This document shows, one piece after another, positions 1 through 9,500 of a stretch of DNA of 64,000 bases. A program made the position numbers and the translations under genes. The notes beneath the pieces are model-generated. The model saw only the letters and a program-made list of their open reading frames with translations, searched no databases and was not told the DNA's origin. The stretch is from Apostichopus japonicus (lineage: Eukaryota; Echinodermata; Holothuroidea; Aspidochirotida; Stichopodidae), in contig NC_092563.1 in NCBI RefSeq assembly GCF_037975245.1, positions 12,448,001 to 12,512,000 of the forward strand, written 5' to 3'. The first letter of the stretch is position 1. Each line of letters starts with the position of its first letter.

Positions 1-1380
1 TTATAAACCGTTAAATGTGGAAACAGCTATGCTCCTGTTAGAACAACTTCACATTTCTTAAATGCTGATTTACTGAGGCAGGCGTTTGAAAGACAATGTG
101 ATACAAACAGGTACGGTAACGTCATAAACAATGCCACGAGCTCTCCGTGCATTAAAAACGATCGAAATGTGCGGTATTCATGACGGTACACAAAGCAGAT
201 AATGCGGATACAGCAGACATAGTCGAGAATTAAACCTAGTAGCGTGGAGGTTTCAATTATGACATACTAGGACTTTCTACTGGTAAACTTTACTCATTGT
301 CGAATAAATCTATCTAATTTCTACCTTATCTAGCTTTAACTCTGTATTTAACGTATTATGAGCAAAACAAATATGAAATTCACGACAATTCCATGGGACT
401 TGTTTATTCGTTTAAAAAATAGCTCCGTTCGAATCTAACGCTCCATTGCTATGGTAACATCGTGAATAATAGCCCTGCCGCTAATGAATAGATGACATGT
501 AGAAGATGGCCATCGATGGCGCTCTCAACTTCTCGTGCCACGTCTGGCACCTACAAGAAGTAACCGACATATTACTGGCGCAATCCCGACCGAACATGAT
601 TTTAACTCTCCTACAGACTTTTCTACACTGATCTCAGAAATCATTATAAGTGCCGTCAAAATGCCTCAGTTGCTAATAGGTACATGTCCATGACGTAACA
701 CTGTTCTCGTTGTGCATAAAACTGAAGTCAAAAGTAAGGCATATACTGATAGGCCTAAACTAGGTATACTGTGCAGACTATGTATAGGCTAACTTCACAG
801 ACAGACACACATGCATACAGAAAACTTCAGATCATGTAAAATATCACTAACCGTAATCACGTTATGTTAACTATGTCTTCAAATGTCGTCCTTTTCTTCT
901 CTGCAACCCCGGGCCGTCATTGGAGTCGTTCGAACACACTAAATTAAGGCGAAGAACGACGTCAAGATATATCCAACGTCTAGACTACACTGCTTGCAAT
1001 GGAGAGAGAACTGCCCAGTACAGTACAGTACGTGTTGATATGAACGCCTACAAAATGACAACAAATATTTTCCATTGAAAACCACTGTGTATGACGGTAT
1101 AGTAAACACTGGTATATAGATCAACGCACACGCGCGCACGGAGGTATTATGTACATACAGCATGCAATGCAGACAAATATTTCGGAGCGCGCGCTTCTGA
1201 TTTTGTGCCGATATTCTAGTGGGCGCTCTTGTATCACTGTTTGCATGCGCGCACGGACAAGATAGACTCCAGACTATCACGCTGTAGCTACTAAACCTTT
1301 ACTTACATGTGTACAGCAGTAGACTACTGTGATGGTTGCATGCGGCAGTTTAATTTTGTGTGCACAATATGTCAGCATTG
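1..1380. other. Left part of the unit: no gene recognised
   Basis: This AT-rich stretch shows no coding frame I can support. Small structures in it are a GTGCCA-cgtc-TGGCAC hairpin (535-550), a GATGGCCATC palindrome (about 505-514), three copies of CAGTA (about 1016-1031), two occurrences of CGCGCACGGA near 1131 and 1251 within purine-pyrimidine alternating DNA, an AGCGCGCGCT palindrome (1186-1195), and CAGTAG-a-CTACTG (1318-1330). GTTCGAATC at about 428 resembles part of a B box but lacks the flanking GG and CC. The same content recurs at matching positions in the other units, except inside the gap of unit 17. Confidence 0.6.
535..550. repeat. Short perfect hairpin GTGCCA-cgtc-TGGCAC
   Basis: A six-base stem with a four-base loop. 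It recurs in every copy whose left half is present. Its role is unknown and it may be chance. Confidence 0.5.
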
Positions 1381-1584
1381 TACGGTGGCTTAATGAGGAC
1401 ATAGGAAAGAAAAACAGTGTCCCGAAATCTCACAATGTTGTCTTTTTATCTCAAATGTTGCCTCTTTTTTTCCCTTCAAAATTTGGATCCAATAACAAAA
1501 GTCCAAATGTAGAGACAAAAAGTCCAAATTTTTCAGATTTGAGCAGACTTGTTTCCTTTCCTAGGTCCCTATTAAGCCACCGTA
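1381..1584. mobile_element. MITE-like imperfect palindrome with TA flanks
   Basis: The ends mirror each other: TA then CGGTGGCTTAAT at the left, and ATTAAGCCACCG then TA at the right. The first 12 bp inside the TA are a perfect inverted repeat. Similarity continues at roughly 60-75% through most of both arms, for example GAAAG runs at 1405 and 1560 (reversed), AAATCT at 1425 and 1540, and CTTTTT at about 1442 and 1522, leaving a short centre near 1470-1495. TA at both borders fits a target duplication of Tc1/mariner-type transposition, but the family is not identified and no transposase is present. Other copies: 4638-4841, 7898-8101, 11155-11358, 14414-14617, 17670-17873, 20926-21129, 24185-24388, 27444-27647, 30703-30906, 33963-34166, 37217-37420, 40475-40678, 43733-43936, 46991-47194, 50254-50458, 55678-55881, 58934-59137 and 62192-62395. 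In unit 17 only the last 31 bp remain (52594-52624). The insertion predates the array expansion. Confidence 0.6.
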
Positions 1585-1605
1585 GTATTGTAACTATTCT
1601 ATGGT

Positions 1606-1616
1606 AAAAAAAAAAA
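1606..1616 (+). repeat. A tract, 10-12 bases among copies
   Basis: An A run 22 bp after the palindrome's right border, reading ATGGT then 11 A then TGTAC. It is 10 in units 11 and 14, 12 in units 2 and 20, and 11 elsewhere. It is one of the four tracts that set unit length. Confidence 0.9.
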
Positions 1617-2169
1617 TGTACAAATCGAACGGAATTGCTAATGTTAAGAGACTGGCCTTTATAATCGCTGTAAAGTCAGAACGCGACGGTGTTTATTCCA
1701 GTCACGGTTGGCAGCCCTCTTAGGGTTTTAATCAGGAGCTTTCTATTTTATAGCTGTTGTAGGTGTCGTACCAGAAGTAATCCTTCCAGTATCTTACACA
1801 CTAAGTCCGTCACGTTTAGGGTCCGCTAAAGTATAGCTAGAAGTTGTCAACTGACAAATCATACCCCAACGTTGATATCTGAGGGCTTGGCCTGTCAGGG
1901 TGCATGCACATTTCTATATCATGACGCAGTTTAGACTTTGAGCTAGAAGAGGAGCAAGTTAAGCACACTGAACCGTCTGCTCGCACGGAGAAACATATCC
2001 AGATTTAAACACAGAATTTCTTAACTGCTCTGTGTCACCTCCAATCCTCCTTATTTGCACACCATCTCTACTTTGATTTAGGCGCTTCCACATCAAGACA
2101 TTCAAAACGATCGTGGTGACTGGAAATATGCCAAAACTTCAAGCACTGCGTTAGGTCATTTTACGTCTA
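1617..2169. other. Middle spacer: nothing recognised
   Basis: I see no coding frame, RNA gene or repeat of note in these ~550 bp. GGCCTTTATAATCG near 1646 resembles the GCCTTTATAAACCG at the unit junction, which could be a shared TATA-like motif or chance. Confidence 0.5.
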
Positions 2170-2170
2170 G

Positions 2171-2247
2171 TGTGTGTGTGTGCTTTTGCTTTACTTGTCT
2201 TTTCGTGTTTTTGTTTTTCTTGTTTTTTTTTTCGTTTTTTTTTTTTT
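2171..2247 (+). repeat. (TG)6 and T-rich low-complexity tract
   Basis: Six TG dinucleotides (2171-2182) lead into a T-rich stretch ending in two pure T runs separated by CG: 2223-2232 (10 T) and 2235-2247 (13 T). Across copies the first run is 10-12 and the second 11-14. Apparent open frames through this tract encode runs of Phe and change frame as the runs change length, so they are not genes. The tract is a polypyrimidine stretch on the plus strand. Confidence 0.9.
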
Positions 2248-2369
2248 CACGGTTAAACTTTTGTGCGAATGTACAATACTCCAGTTGGGGCATGGTATGC
2301 ATTCATATCACATTGTTTTGGAACAATCTGGAACTCTAAGTATTATTTCGACCCAAGAATCAACAGGCT

Positions 2370-2442
2370 GGCGTGGTGGCCTGAACGGTTGGAAGACAGC
2401 ACTGCGCGTCGGTGTTTGTTGTCAGGCTGTGTGAATCGCGCC
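2370..2442 (+). other. tRNA-like 73-nt segment, degenerate (possible SINE head)
   Basis: GGCGTGG at the start can pair with TCGCGCC at the end as a seven-pair acceptor-like stem with two G-T wobbles, and the span of 73 nt is tRNA-sized. TGGCCTGAACGG at position 8 partly matches the A box. TGTGTGAATCGC near the end is a poor B box. The anticodon and T arms do not fold well, so this is not a functional tRNA. It is a weak inference, based on shape, that it derives from one. Confidence 0.3.
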
Positions 2443-2571
2443 GATCGGATGACAGACACTGCTTTGTTTATAATGGCATCGCCAAGGTGGAATTTTTATA
2501 CGGGCCTAGGATCCCAATTCCGTATCCTCCCTTAGTTCGCAAAAGCATCCGGGAGATTACGATGAGAGTCC

Positions 2572-2583
2572 GGCCTTCGGGCC
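2572..2583 (+). repeat. GGCC-TTCG-GGCC hairpin
   Basis: A four-pair GC stem closed by a UUCG-type tetraloop in RNA form. CTAG follows ten bases downstream. It is conserved in all readable copies except unit 16, where a one-base loss near 51449 shortens the stem. Confidence 0.55.
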
Positions 2584-2689
2584 AGAAGTGGGCTAGCTGA
2601 CTTGCAATGGAGAGCTCACGTCGATTCGGACTGGGTTGATGTTCAACGTTCAGTGAAACCATGGCCTCGATGAGGCGTAATCTCTTGTT

Positions 2690-2817
2690 AATTTTAGCTT
2701 TCTGTCTTCAATTTTATAAAACAATAATTCAAATTAATTATTGCCTTTTTCATTCATCTTTTTCTCGCTAAGTAATCACAATTTATTTAAGATTAAATTG
2801 ATGCTCATGTTTGCCTA
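2690..2817. other. AT-rich spacer with a 22 bp inverted repeat
   Basis: CAATAATT (2722-2729) and AATTATTG (2736-2743) form a perfect eight-base inverted repeat around a six-base centre. The rest shows nothing I recognise. The base that is T in most copies and G in units 17-20 lies here, in the AAGTAATCACAA context. Confidence 0.5.
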
Positions 2818-2828
2818 GGTTCGATTCC
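2818..2828 (+). promoter_or_regulatory. Perfect B-box motif without a tRNA
   Basis: GGTTCGATTCC matches the Pol III internal B-box consensus at every base. It is followed by CCGCCGAAGCA, reminiscent of a tRNA 3' side. The ~60 bases upstream are AT-rich, have no A box at normal spacing, and lack a 5' strand to pair with CGAAGC, so no tRNA is present. It may be a remnant of a tRNA-related element. A (TTA)n/T-rich tail follows at 2841-2877. Confidence 0.4.
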
Positions 2829-2840
2829 CCGCCGAAGCAC

Positions 2841-2877
2841 TATTTTATTTTATATGTTATTATTATTATTTATTTTT
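2841..2877 (+). repeat. TTA-rich simple repeat
   Basis: A T/A-only stretch interrupted by one G, with four to five TTA triplets at 2857-2870. Unlike the neighbouring homopolymers I saw no length change among copies. It could be the tail of a tRNA-related element. Confidence 0.6.
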
Positions 2878-2898
2878 GGGGGTTGTTGTTAATATCTG

Positions 2899-2912
2899 CA
2901 TGTATATACATG
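2899..2912. repeat. 14 bp perfect palindrome
   Basis: CATGTATATACATG is self-complementary over its full length. It is conserved in the array and its function is unknown. Confidence 0.6.
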
Positions 2913-2958
2913 GTGTTTTAAATGTGTTTTGCTTTGTTTGTTTGTCTGTTTTTTTATT

Positions 2959-2969
2959 GGGGGGGGGGG
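2959..2969 (+). repeat. G tract, 10-14 bases among copies
   Basis: The most variable site in the unit. Lengths for units 1-20 are 11, 13, 11, 14, 10, 10, 13, 12, 12, 14, 11, 13, 12, 12, 13, 14, 11, 11, 13 and 12. Open frames spanning it appear and vanish with its length, which argues against coding. Sequencing error in such a run is likely to add to the variation. Confidence 0.9.
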
Positions 2970-3019
2970 TTGTTTCTATTTGGTATTTTGTTTCGCGTAA
3001 ACACAGTAGGTAGGTCATT

Positions 3020-3031
3020 GCAAAATTTTGC
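3020..3031. repeat. 12 bp perfect palindrome
   Basis: GCAAAATTTTGC is self-complementary. A CCGATCGG palindrome lies about 20 bp downstream, and the same eight bases occur in the GC-rich block near 2441. No function is assigned. Confidence 0.5.
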
Positions 3032-3144
3032 ACAACTTGTCAATAGAAACCGATCGGAACTTAAGAGTGAATAGTAAATTTGATTTCCGTCTCGCTCGTC
3101 GCCTTTCACTGGAAATTTTAATGAAAGTATACATAAGGACGAAA

Positions 3145-3180
3145 ACTGTACCTACAAAAGAAAGGCTTCTTTTGTACAGT
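3145..3180. repeat. Strong hairpin near the unit end
   Basis: TACAAAAGAA and TTCTTTTGTA form a perfect ten-base stem around AGGC. Alternatively ACTGTAC plus AAAAGAA pairs with TTCTTTTGTACAGT over 14 pairs with a four-base bulge on the left arm. It is unchanged in the copies I read. It is followed by GTAAGGCCACC and lies about 80 bp before the TATA-like junction. It does not match the histone 3' stem-loop. Confidence 0.55.
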
Positions 3181-3256
3181 GTAAGGCCACCGCGACGTCT
3201 TTTCTGACAAGCTTGATAATATTTGTTCTTCGGGAATGTTGTGTCATTACTTAGCC

Positions 3257-3264
3257 TTTATAAA
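3257..3264 (+). promoter_or_regulatory. TATA-like motif at the unit junction
   Basis: TTTATAAA in the context TTAGCCTTTATAAACCG recurs at each junction. It resembles a TATA box, but no initiator, snRNA-type upstream element or downstream gene is recognisable, so promoter function is speculative. Confidence 0.2.
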
Positions 3265-6200
3265 CCGTTAAATGTGGAAACAGCTATGCTCCTGTTAGAA
3301 CAACTTCACATTTCTTAAATGCTGATTTACTGAGGCAGGCGTTTGAAAGACAATGTGATACAAACAGGTACGGTAACGTCATAAACAATGCCACGAGCTC
3401 TCCGTGCATTAAAAACGATCGAAATGTGCGGTATTCATGACGGTACACAAAGCAGATAATGCGGATACAGCAGACATAGTCGAGAATTAAACCTAGTAGC
3501 GTGGAGGTTTCAATTATGACATACTAGGACTTTCTACTGGTAAACTTTACTCATTGTCGAATAAATCTATCTAATTTCTACCTTATCTAGCTTTAACTCT
3601 GTATTTAACGTATTATGAGCAAAACAAATATGAAATTCACGACAATTCCATGGGACTTGTTTATTCGTTTAAAAAATAGCTCCGTTCGAATCTAACGCTC
3701 CATTGCTATGGTAACATCGTGAATAATAGCCCTGCCGCTAATGAATAGATGACATGTAGAAGATGGCCATCGATGGCGCTCTCAACTTCTCGTGCCACGT
3801 CTGGCACCTACAAGAAGTAACCGACATATTACTGGCGCAATCCCGACCGAACATGATTTTAACTCTCCTACAGACTTTTCTACACTGATCTCAGAAATCA
3901 TTATAAGTGCCGTCAAAATGCCTCAGTTGCTAATAGGTACATGTCCATGACGTAACACTGTTCTCGTTGTGCATAAAACTGAAGTCAAAAGTAAGGCATA
4001 TACTGATAGGCCTAAACTAGGTATACTGTGCAGACTATGTATAGGCTAACTTCACAGACAGACACACATGCATACAGAAAACTTCAGATCATGTAAAATA
4101 TCACTAACCGTAATCACGTTATGTTAACTATGTCTTCAAATGTCGTCCTTTTCTTCTCTGCAACCCCGGGCCGTCATTGGAGTCGTTCGAACACACTAAA
4201 TTAAGGCGAAGAACGACGTCAAGATATATCCAACGTCTAGACTACACTGCTTGCAATGGAGAGAGAACTGCCCAGTACAGTACAGTACGTGTTGATATGA
4301 ACGCCTACAAAATGACAACAAATATTTTCCATTGAAAACCACTGTGTATGACGGTATAGTAAACACTGGTATATAGATCAACGCACACGCGCGCACGGAG
4401 GTATTATGTACATACAGCATGCAATGCAGACAAATATTTCGGAGCGCGCGCTTCTGATTTTGTGCCGATATTCTAGTGGGCGCTCTTGTATCACTGTTTG
4501 CATGCGCGCACGGACAAGATAGACTCCAGACTATCACGCTGTAGCTACTAAACCTTTACTTACATGTGTACAGCAGTAGACTACTGTGATGGTTGCATGC
4601 GGCAGTTTAATTTTGTGTGCACAATATGTCAGCATTGTACGGTGGCTTAATGAGGACATAGGAAAGAAAAACAGTGTCCCGAAATCTCACAATGTTGTCT
4701 TTTTATCTCAAATGTTGCCTCTTTTTTTCCCTTCAAAATTTGGATCCAATAACAAAAGTCCAAATGTAGAGACAAAAAGTCCAAATTTTTCAGATTTGAG
4801 CAGACTTGTTTCCTTTCCTAGGTCCCTATTAAGCCACCGTAGTATTGTAACTATTCTATGGTAAAAAAAAAAAATGTACAAATCGAACGGAATTGCTAAT
4901 GTTAAGAGACTGGCCTTTATAATCGCTGTAAAGTCAGAACGCGACGGTGTTTATTCCAGTCACGGTTGGCAGCCCTCTTAGGGTTTTAATCAGGAGCTTT
5001 CTATTTTATAGCTGTTGTAGGTGTCGTACCAGAAGTAATCCTTCCAGTATCTTACACACTAAGTCCGTCACGTTTAGGGTCCGCTAAAGTATAGCTAGAA
5101 GTTGTCAACTGACAAATCATACCCCAACGTTGATATCTGAGGGCTTGGCCTGTCAGGGTGCATGCACATTTCTATATCATGACGCAGTTTAGACTTTGAG
5201 CTAGAAGAGGAGCAAGTTAAGCACACTGAACCGTCTGCTCGCACGGAGAAACATATCCAGATTTAAACACAGAATTTCTTAACTGCTCTGTGTCACCTCC
5301 AATCCTCCTTATTTGCACACCATCTCTACTTTGATTTAGGCGCTTCCACATCAAGACATTCAAAACGATCGTGGTGACTGGAAATATGCCAAAACTTCAA
5401 GCACTGCGTTAGGTCATTTTACGTCTAGTGTGTGTGTGTGCTTTTGCTTTACTTGTCTTTTCGTGTTTTTGTTTTTCTTGTTTTTTTTTTTCGTTTTTTT
5501 TTTTTCACGGTTAAACTTTTGTGCGAATGTACAATACTCCAGTTGGGGCATGGTATGCATTCATATCACATTGTTTTGGAACAATCTGGAACTCTAAGTA
5601 TTATTTCGACCCAAGAATCAACAGGCTGGCGTGGTGGCCTGAACGGTTGGAAGACAGCACTGCGCGTCGGTGTTTGTTGTCAGGCTGTGTGAATCGCGCC
5701 GATCGGATGACAGACACTGCTTTGTTTATAATGGCATCGCCAAGGTGGAATTTTTATACGGGCCTAGGATCCCAATTCCGTATCCTCCCTTAGTTCGCAA
5801 AAGCATCCGGGAGATTACGATGAGAGTCCGGCCTTCGGGCCAGAAGTGGGCTAGCTGACTTGCAATGGAGAGCTCACGTCGATTCGGACTGGGTTGATGT
5901 TCAACGTTCAGTGAAACCATGGCCTCGATGAGGCGTAATCTCTTGTTAATTTTAGCTTTCTGTCTTCAATTTTATAAAACAATAATTCAAATTAATTATT
6001 GCCTTTTTCATTCATCTTTTTCTCGCTAAGTAATCACAATTTATTTAAGATTAAATTGATGCTCATGTTTGCCTAGGTTCGATTCCCCGCCGAAGCACTA
6101 TTTTATTTTATATGTTATTATTATTATTTATTTTTGGGGGTTGTTGTTAATATCTGCATGTATATACATGGTGTTTTAAATGTGTTTTGCTTTGTTTGTT

Positions 6201-6517
6201 TGTCTGTTTTTTTATTGGGGGGGGGGGGGTTGTTTCTATTTGGTATTTTGTTTCGCGTAAACACAGTAGGTAGGTCATTGCAAAATTTTGCACAACTTGT
6301 CAATAGAAACCGATCGGAACTTAAGAGTGAATAGTAAATTTGATTTCCGTCTCGCTCGTCGCCTTTCACTGGAAATTTTAATGAAAGTATACATAAGGAC
6401 GAAAACTGTACCTACAAAAGAAAGGCTTCTTTTGTACAGTGTAAGGCCACCGCGACGTCTTTTCTGACAAGCTTGATAATATTTGTTCTTCGGGAATGTT
6501 GTGTCATTACTTAGCCT
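3258..6517 (+). repeat. Array unit 2, 3260 bp
   Basis: Homopolymers are A 12, T 11, T 12, G 13, which sum to the +3 bp relative to unit 1. It carries T at 4525, the variant shared with unit 1. Confidence 0.97.
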
Positions 6518-9500
6518 TTATAAACCGTTAAATGTGGAAACAGCTATGCTCCTGTTAGAACAACTTCACATTTCTTAAATGCTGATTTACTGAGGCAGGC
6601 GTTTGAAAGACAATGTGATACAAACAGGTACGGTAACGTCATAAACAATGCCACGAGCTCTCCGTGCATTAAAAACGATCGAAATGTGCGGTATTCATGA
6701 CGGTACACAAAGCAGATAATGCGGATACAGCAGACATAGTCGAGAATTAAACCTAGTAGCGTGGAGGTTTCAATTATGACATACTAGGACTTTCTACTGG
6801 TAAACTTTACTCATTGTCGAATAAATCTATCTAATTTCTACCTTATCTAGCTTTAACTCTGTATTTAACGTATTATGAGCAAAACAAATATGAAATTCAC
6901 GACAATTCCATGGGACTTGTTTATTCGTTTAAAAAATAGCTCCGTTCGAATCTAACGCTCCATTGCTATGGTAACATCGTGAATAATAGCCCTGCCGCTA
7001 ATGAATAGATGACATGTAGAAGATGGCCATCGATGGCGCTCTCAACTTCTCGTGCCACGTCTGGCACCTACAAGAAGTAACCGACATATTACTGGCGCAA
7101 TCCCGACCGAACATGATTTTAACTCTCCTACAGACTTTTCTACACTGATCTCAGAAATCATTATAAGTGCCGTCAAAATGCCTCAGTTGCTAATAGGTAC
7201 ATGTCCATGACGTAACACTGTTCTCGTTGTGCATAAAACTGAAGTCAAAAGTAAGGCATATACTGATAGGCCTAAACTAGGTATACTGTGCAGACTATGT
7301 ATAGGCTAACTTCACAGACAGACACACATGCATACAGAAAACTTCAGATCATGTAAAATATCACTAACCGTAATCACGTTATGTTAACTATGTCTTCAAA
7401 TGTCGTCCTTTTCTTCTCTGCAACCCCGGGCCGTCATTGGAGTCGTTCGAACACACTAAATTAAGGCGAAGAACGACGTCAAGATATATCCAACGTCTAG
7501 ACTACACTGCTTGCAATGGAGAGAGAACTGCCCAGTACAGTACAGTACGTGTTGATATGAACGCCTACAAAATGACAACAAATATTTTCCATTGAAAACC
7601 ACTGTGTATGACGGTATAGTAAACACTGGTATATAGATCAACGCACACGCGCGCACGGAGGTATTATGTACATACAGCATGCAATGCAGACAAATATTTC
7701 GGAGCGCGCGCTTCTGATTTTGTGCCGATATTCTAGTGGGCGCTCTTGTATCACTGTTTGCATGCGCGCACGGACAAGATAGACGCCAGACTATCACGCT
7801 GTAGCTACTAAACCTTTACTTACATGTGTACAGCAGTAGACTACTGTGATGGTTGCATGCGGCAGTTTAATTTTGTGTGCACAATATGTCAGCATTGTAC
7901 GGTGGCTTAATGAGGACATAGGAAAGAAAAACAGTGTCCCGAAATCTCACAATGTTGTCTTTTTATCTCAAATGTTGCCTCTTTTTTTCCCTTCAAAATT
8001 TGGATCCAATAACAAAAGTCCAAATGTAGAGACAAAAAGTCCAAATTTTTCAGATTTGAGCAGACTTGTTTCCTTTCCTAGGTCCCTATTAAGCCACCGT
8101 AGTATTGTAACTATTCTATGGTAAAAAAAAAAATGTACAAATCGAACGGAATTGCTAATGTTAAGAGACTGGCCTTTATAATCGCTGTAAAGTCAGAACG
8201 CGACGGTGTTTATTCCAGTCACGGTTGGCAGCCCTCTTAGGGTTTTAATCAGGAGCTTTCTATTTTATAGCTGTTGTAGGTGTCGTACCAGAAGTAATCC
8301 TTCCAGTATCTTACACACTAAGTCCGTCACGTTTAGGGTCCGCTAAAGTATAGCTAGAAGTTGTCAACTGACAAATCATACCCCAACGTTGATATCTGAG
8401 GGCTTGGCCTGTCAGGGTGCATGCACATTTCTATATCATGACGCAGTTTAGACTTTGAGCTAGAAGAGGAGCAAGTTAAGCACACTGAACCGTCTGCTCG
8501 CACGGAGAAACATATCCAGATTTAAACACAGAATTTCTTAACTGCTCTGTGTCACCTCCAATCCTCCTTATTTGCACACCATCTCTACTTTGATTTAGGC
8601 GCTTCCACATCAAGACATTCAAAACGATCGTGGTGACTGGAAATATGCCAAAACTTCAAGCACTGCGTTAGGTCATTTTACGTCTAGTGTGTGTGTGTGC
8701 TTTTGCTTTACTTGTCTTTTCGTGTTTTTGTTTTTCTTGTTTTTTTTTTCGTTTTTTTTTTTTTCACGGTTAAACTTTTGTGCGAATGTACAATACTCCA
8801 GTTGGGGCATGGTATGCATTCATATCACATTGTTTTGGAACAATCTGGAACTCTAAGTATTATTTCGACCCAAGAATCAACAGGCTGGCGTGGTGGCCTG
8901 AACGGTTGGAAGACAGCACTGCGCGTCGGTGTTTGTTGTCAGGCTGTGTGAATCGCGCCGATCGGATGACAGACACTGCTTTGTTTATAATGGCATCGCC
9001 AAGGTGGAATTTTTATACGGGCCTAGGATCCCAATTCCGTATCCTCCCTTAGTTCGCAAAAGCATCCGGGAGATTACGATGAGAGTCCGGCCTTCGGGCC
9101 AGAAGTGGGCTAGCTGACTTGCAATGGAGAGCTCACGTCGATTCGGACTGGGTTGATGTTCAACGTTCAGTGAAACCATGGCCTCGATGAGGCGTAATCT
9201 CTTGTTAATTTTAGCTTTCTGTCTTCAATTTTATAAAACAATAATTCAAATTAATTATTGCCTTTTTCATTCATCTTTTTCTCGCTAAGTAATCACAATT
9301 TATTTAAGATTAAATTGATGCTCATGTTTGCCTAGGTTCGATTCCCCGCCGAAGCACTATTTTATTTTATATGTTATTATTATTATTTATTTTTGGGGGT
9401 TGTTGTTAATATCTGCATGTATATACATGGTGTTTTAAATGTGTTTTGCTTTGTTTGTTTGTCTGTTTTTTTATTGGGGGGGGGGGTTGTTTCTATTTGG

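Larger units (their letters stand above)
2362..2680 (+). other. GC-richer block with several hairpins; possible decayed SINE or ncRNA
   Basis: Base composition shifts by eye from T-rich DNA to a more GC-rich block of ~320 bp and back to AT-rich DNA after it. The block begins with a tRNA-like head (2370-2442) and contains short hairpins: TACGG with CCGTA (about 2500-2524), GGCC-TTCG-GGCC (2572-2583), GTTGA-tgt-TCAAC (about 2636-2648) and GCCTC-gat-GAGGC (2664-2676). A tRNA-head block followed by an AT-rich tail is what a tRNA-derived SINE looks like, but I do not recognise its body as a named family. A structured non-coding RNA is the alternative. Overlapping open frames of 62-90 codons here lack any recognisable domain. 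Confidence 0.35.
1..3257 (+). repeat. Array unit 1 (reference copy), 3257 bp
   Basis: This copy is used as the coordinate reference for all internal features. Homopolymer lengths are A 11, T 10, T 13, G 11. It has T at 1268, shared only with unit 2; all later readable copies have G there. The longest open frame, on the minus strand at 939-1280, has 113 codons and no recognisable domain. Confidence 0.97.

Noticed and set aside
939-1280. 113-codon open frame on the minus strand, repeated in nearly every unit
   Set aside because: It has no recognisable domain, runs through CG-alternating low-complexity DNA and has no supporting gene structure. Conservation among copies is no evidence, because the whole unit is conserved equally.
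1329-1607. 92-codon open frame on the plus strand
   Set aside because: It spans the TA-flanked palindrome almost exactly, so its sequence is explained by the element. In unit 16 a one-base insertion breaks it.
2174-2600. Overlapping 62-90 codon frames in the T-rich and GC-rich part
   Set aside because: The first encodes a Phe run whose reading frame depends on T-run length. The others overlap each other in different frames and match no family I know.
2560-2600. Hammerhead ribozyme-like stretch (CGATGAG, GC hairpin, AGAAG)
   Set aside because: The core CUGANGA lacks its U, and GAAA is not present after the stem, so the catalytic core is not there.
2760-2840. tRNA gene around the B box
   Set aside because: There is no A box, no D or anticodon arm and no 5' acceptor strand; only the B box and a few 3' bases resemble a tRNA.
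3145-3180. Intrinsic bacterial-type terminator
   Set aside because: The stem is AT-rich and is not followed by a T run, and the context is not prokaryotic.
1-3257. 5S rRNA, spliceosomal snRNA or histone repeat unit
   Set aside because: I looked on both strands for the hallmark sequences of 5S, U1, U2, U4, U5 and U6 and for the histone 3' stem-loop, and found none. A covariance-model search would settle weak cases.
6124-6369. Frames of 65-88 codons on both strands across the G run
   Set aside because: They exist only in copies where the G run has a suitable length, and they code for Gly or Pro runs.
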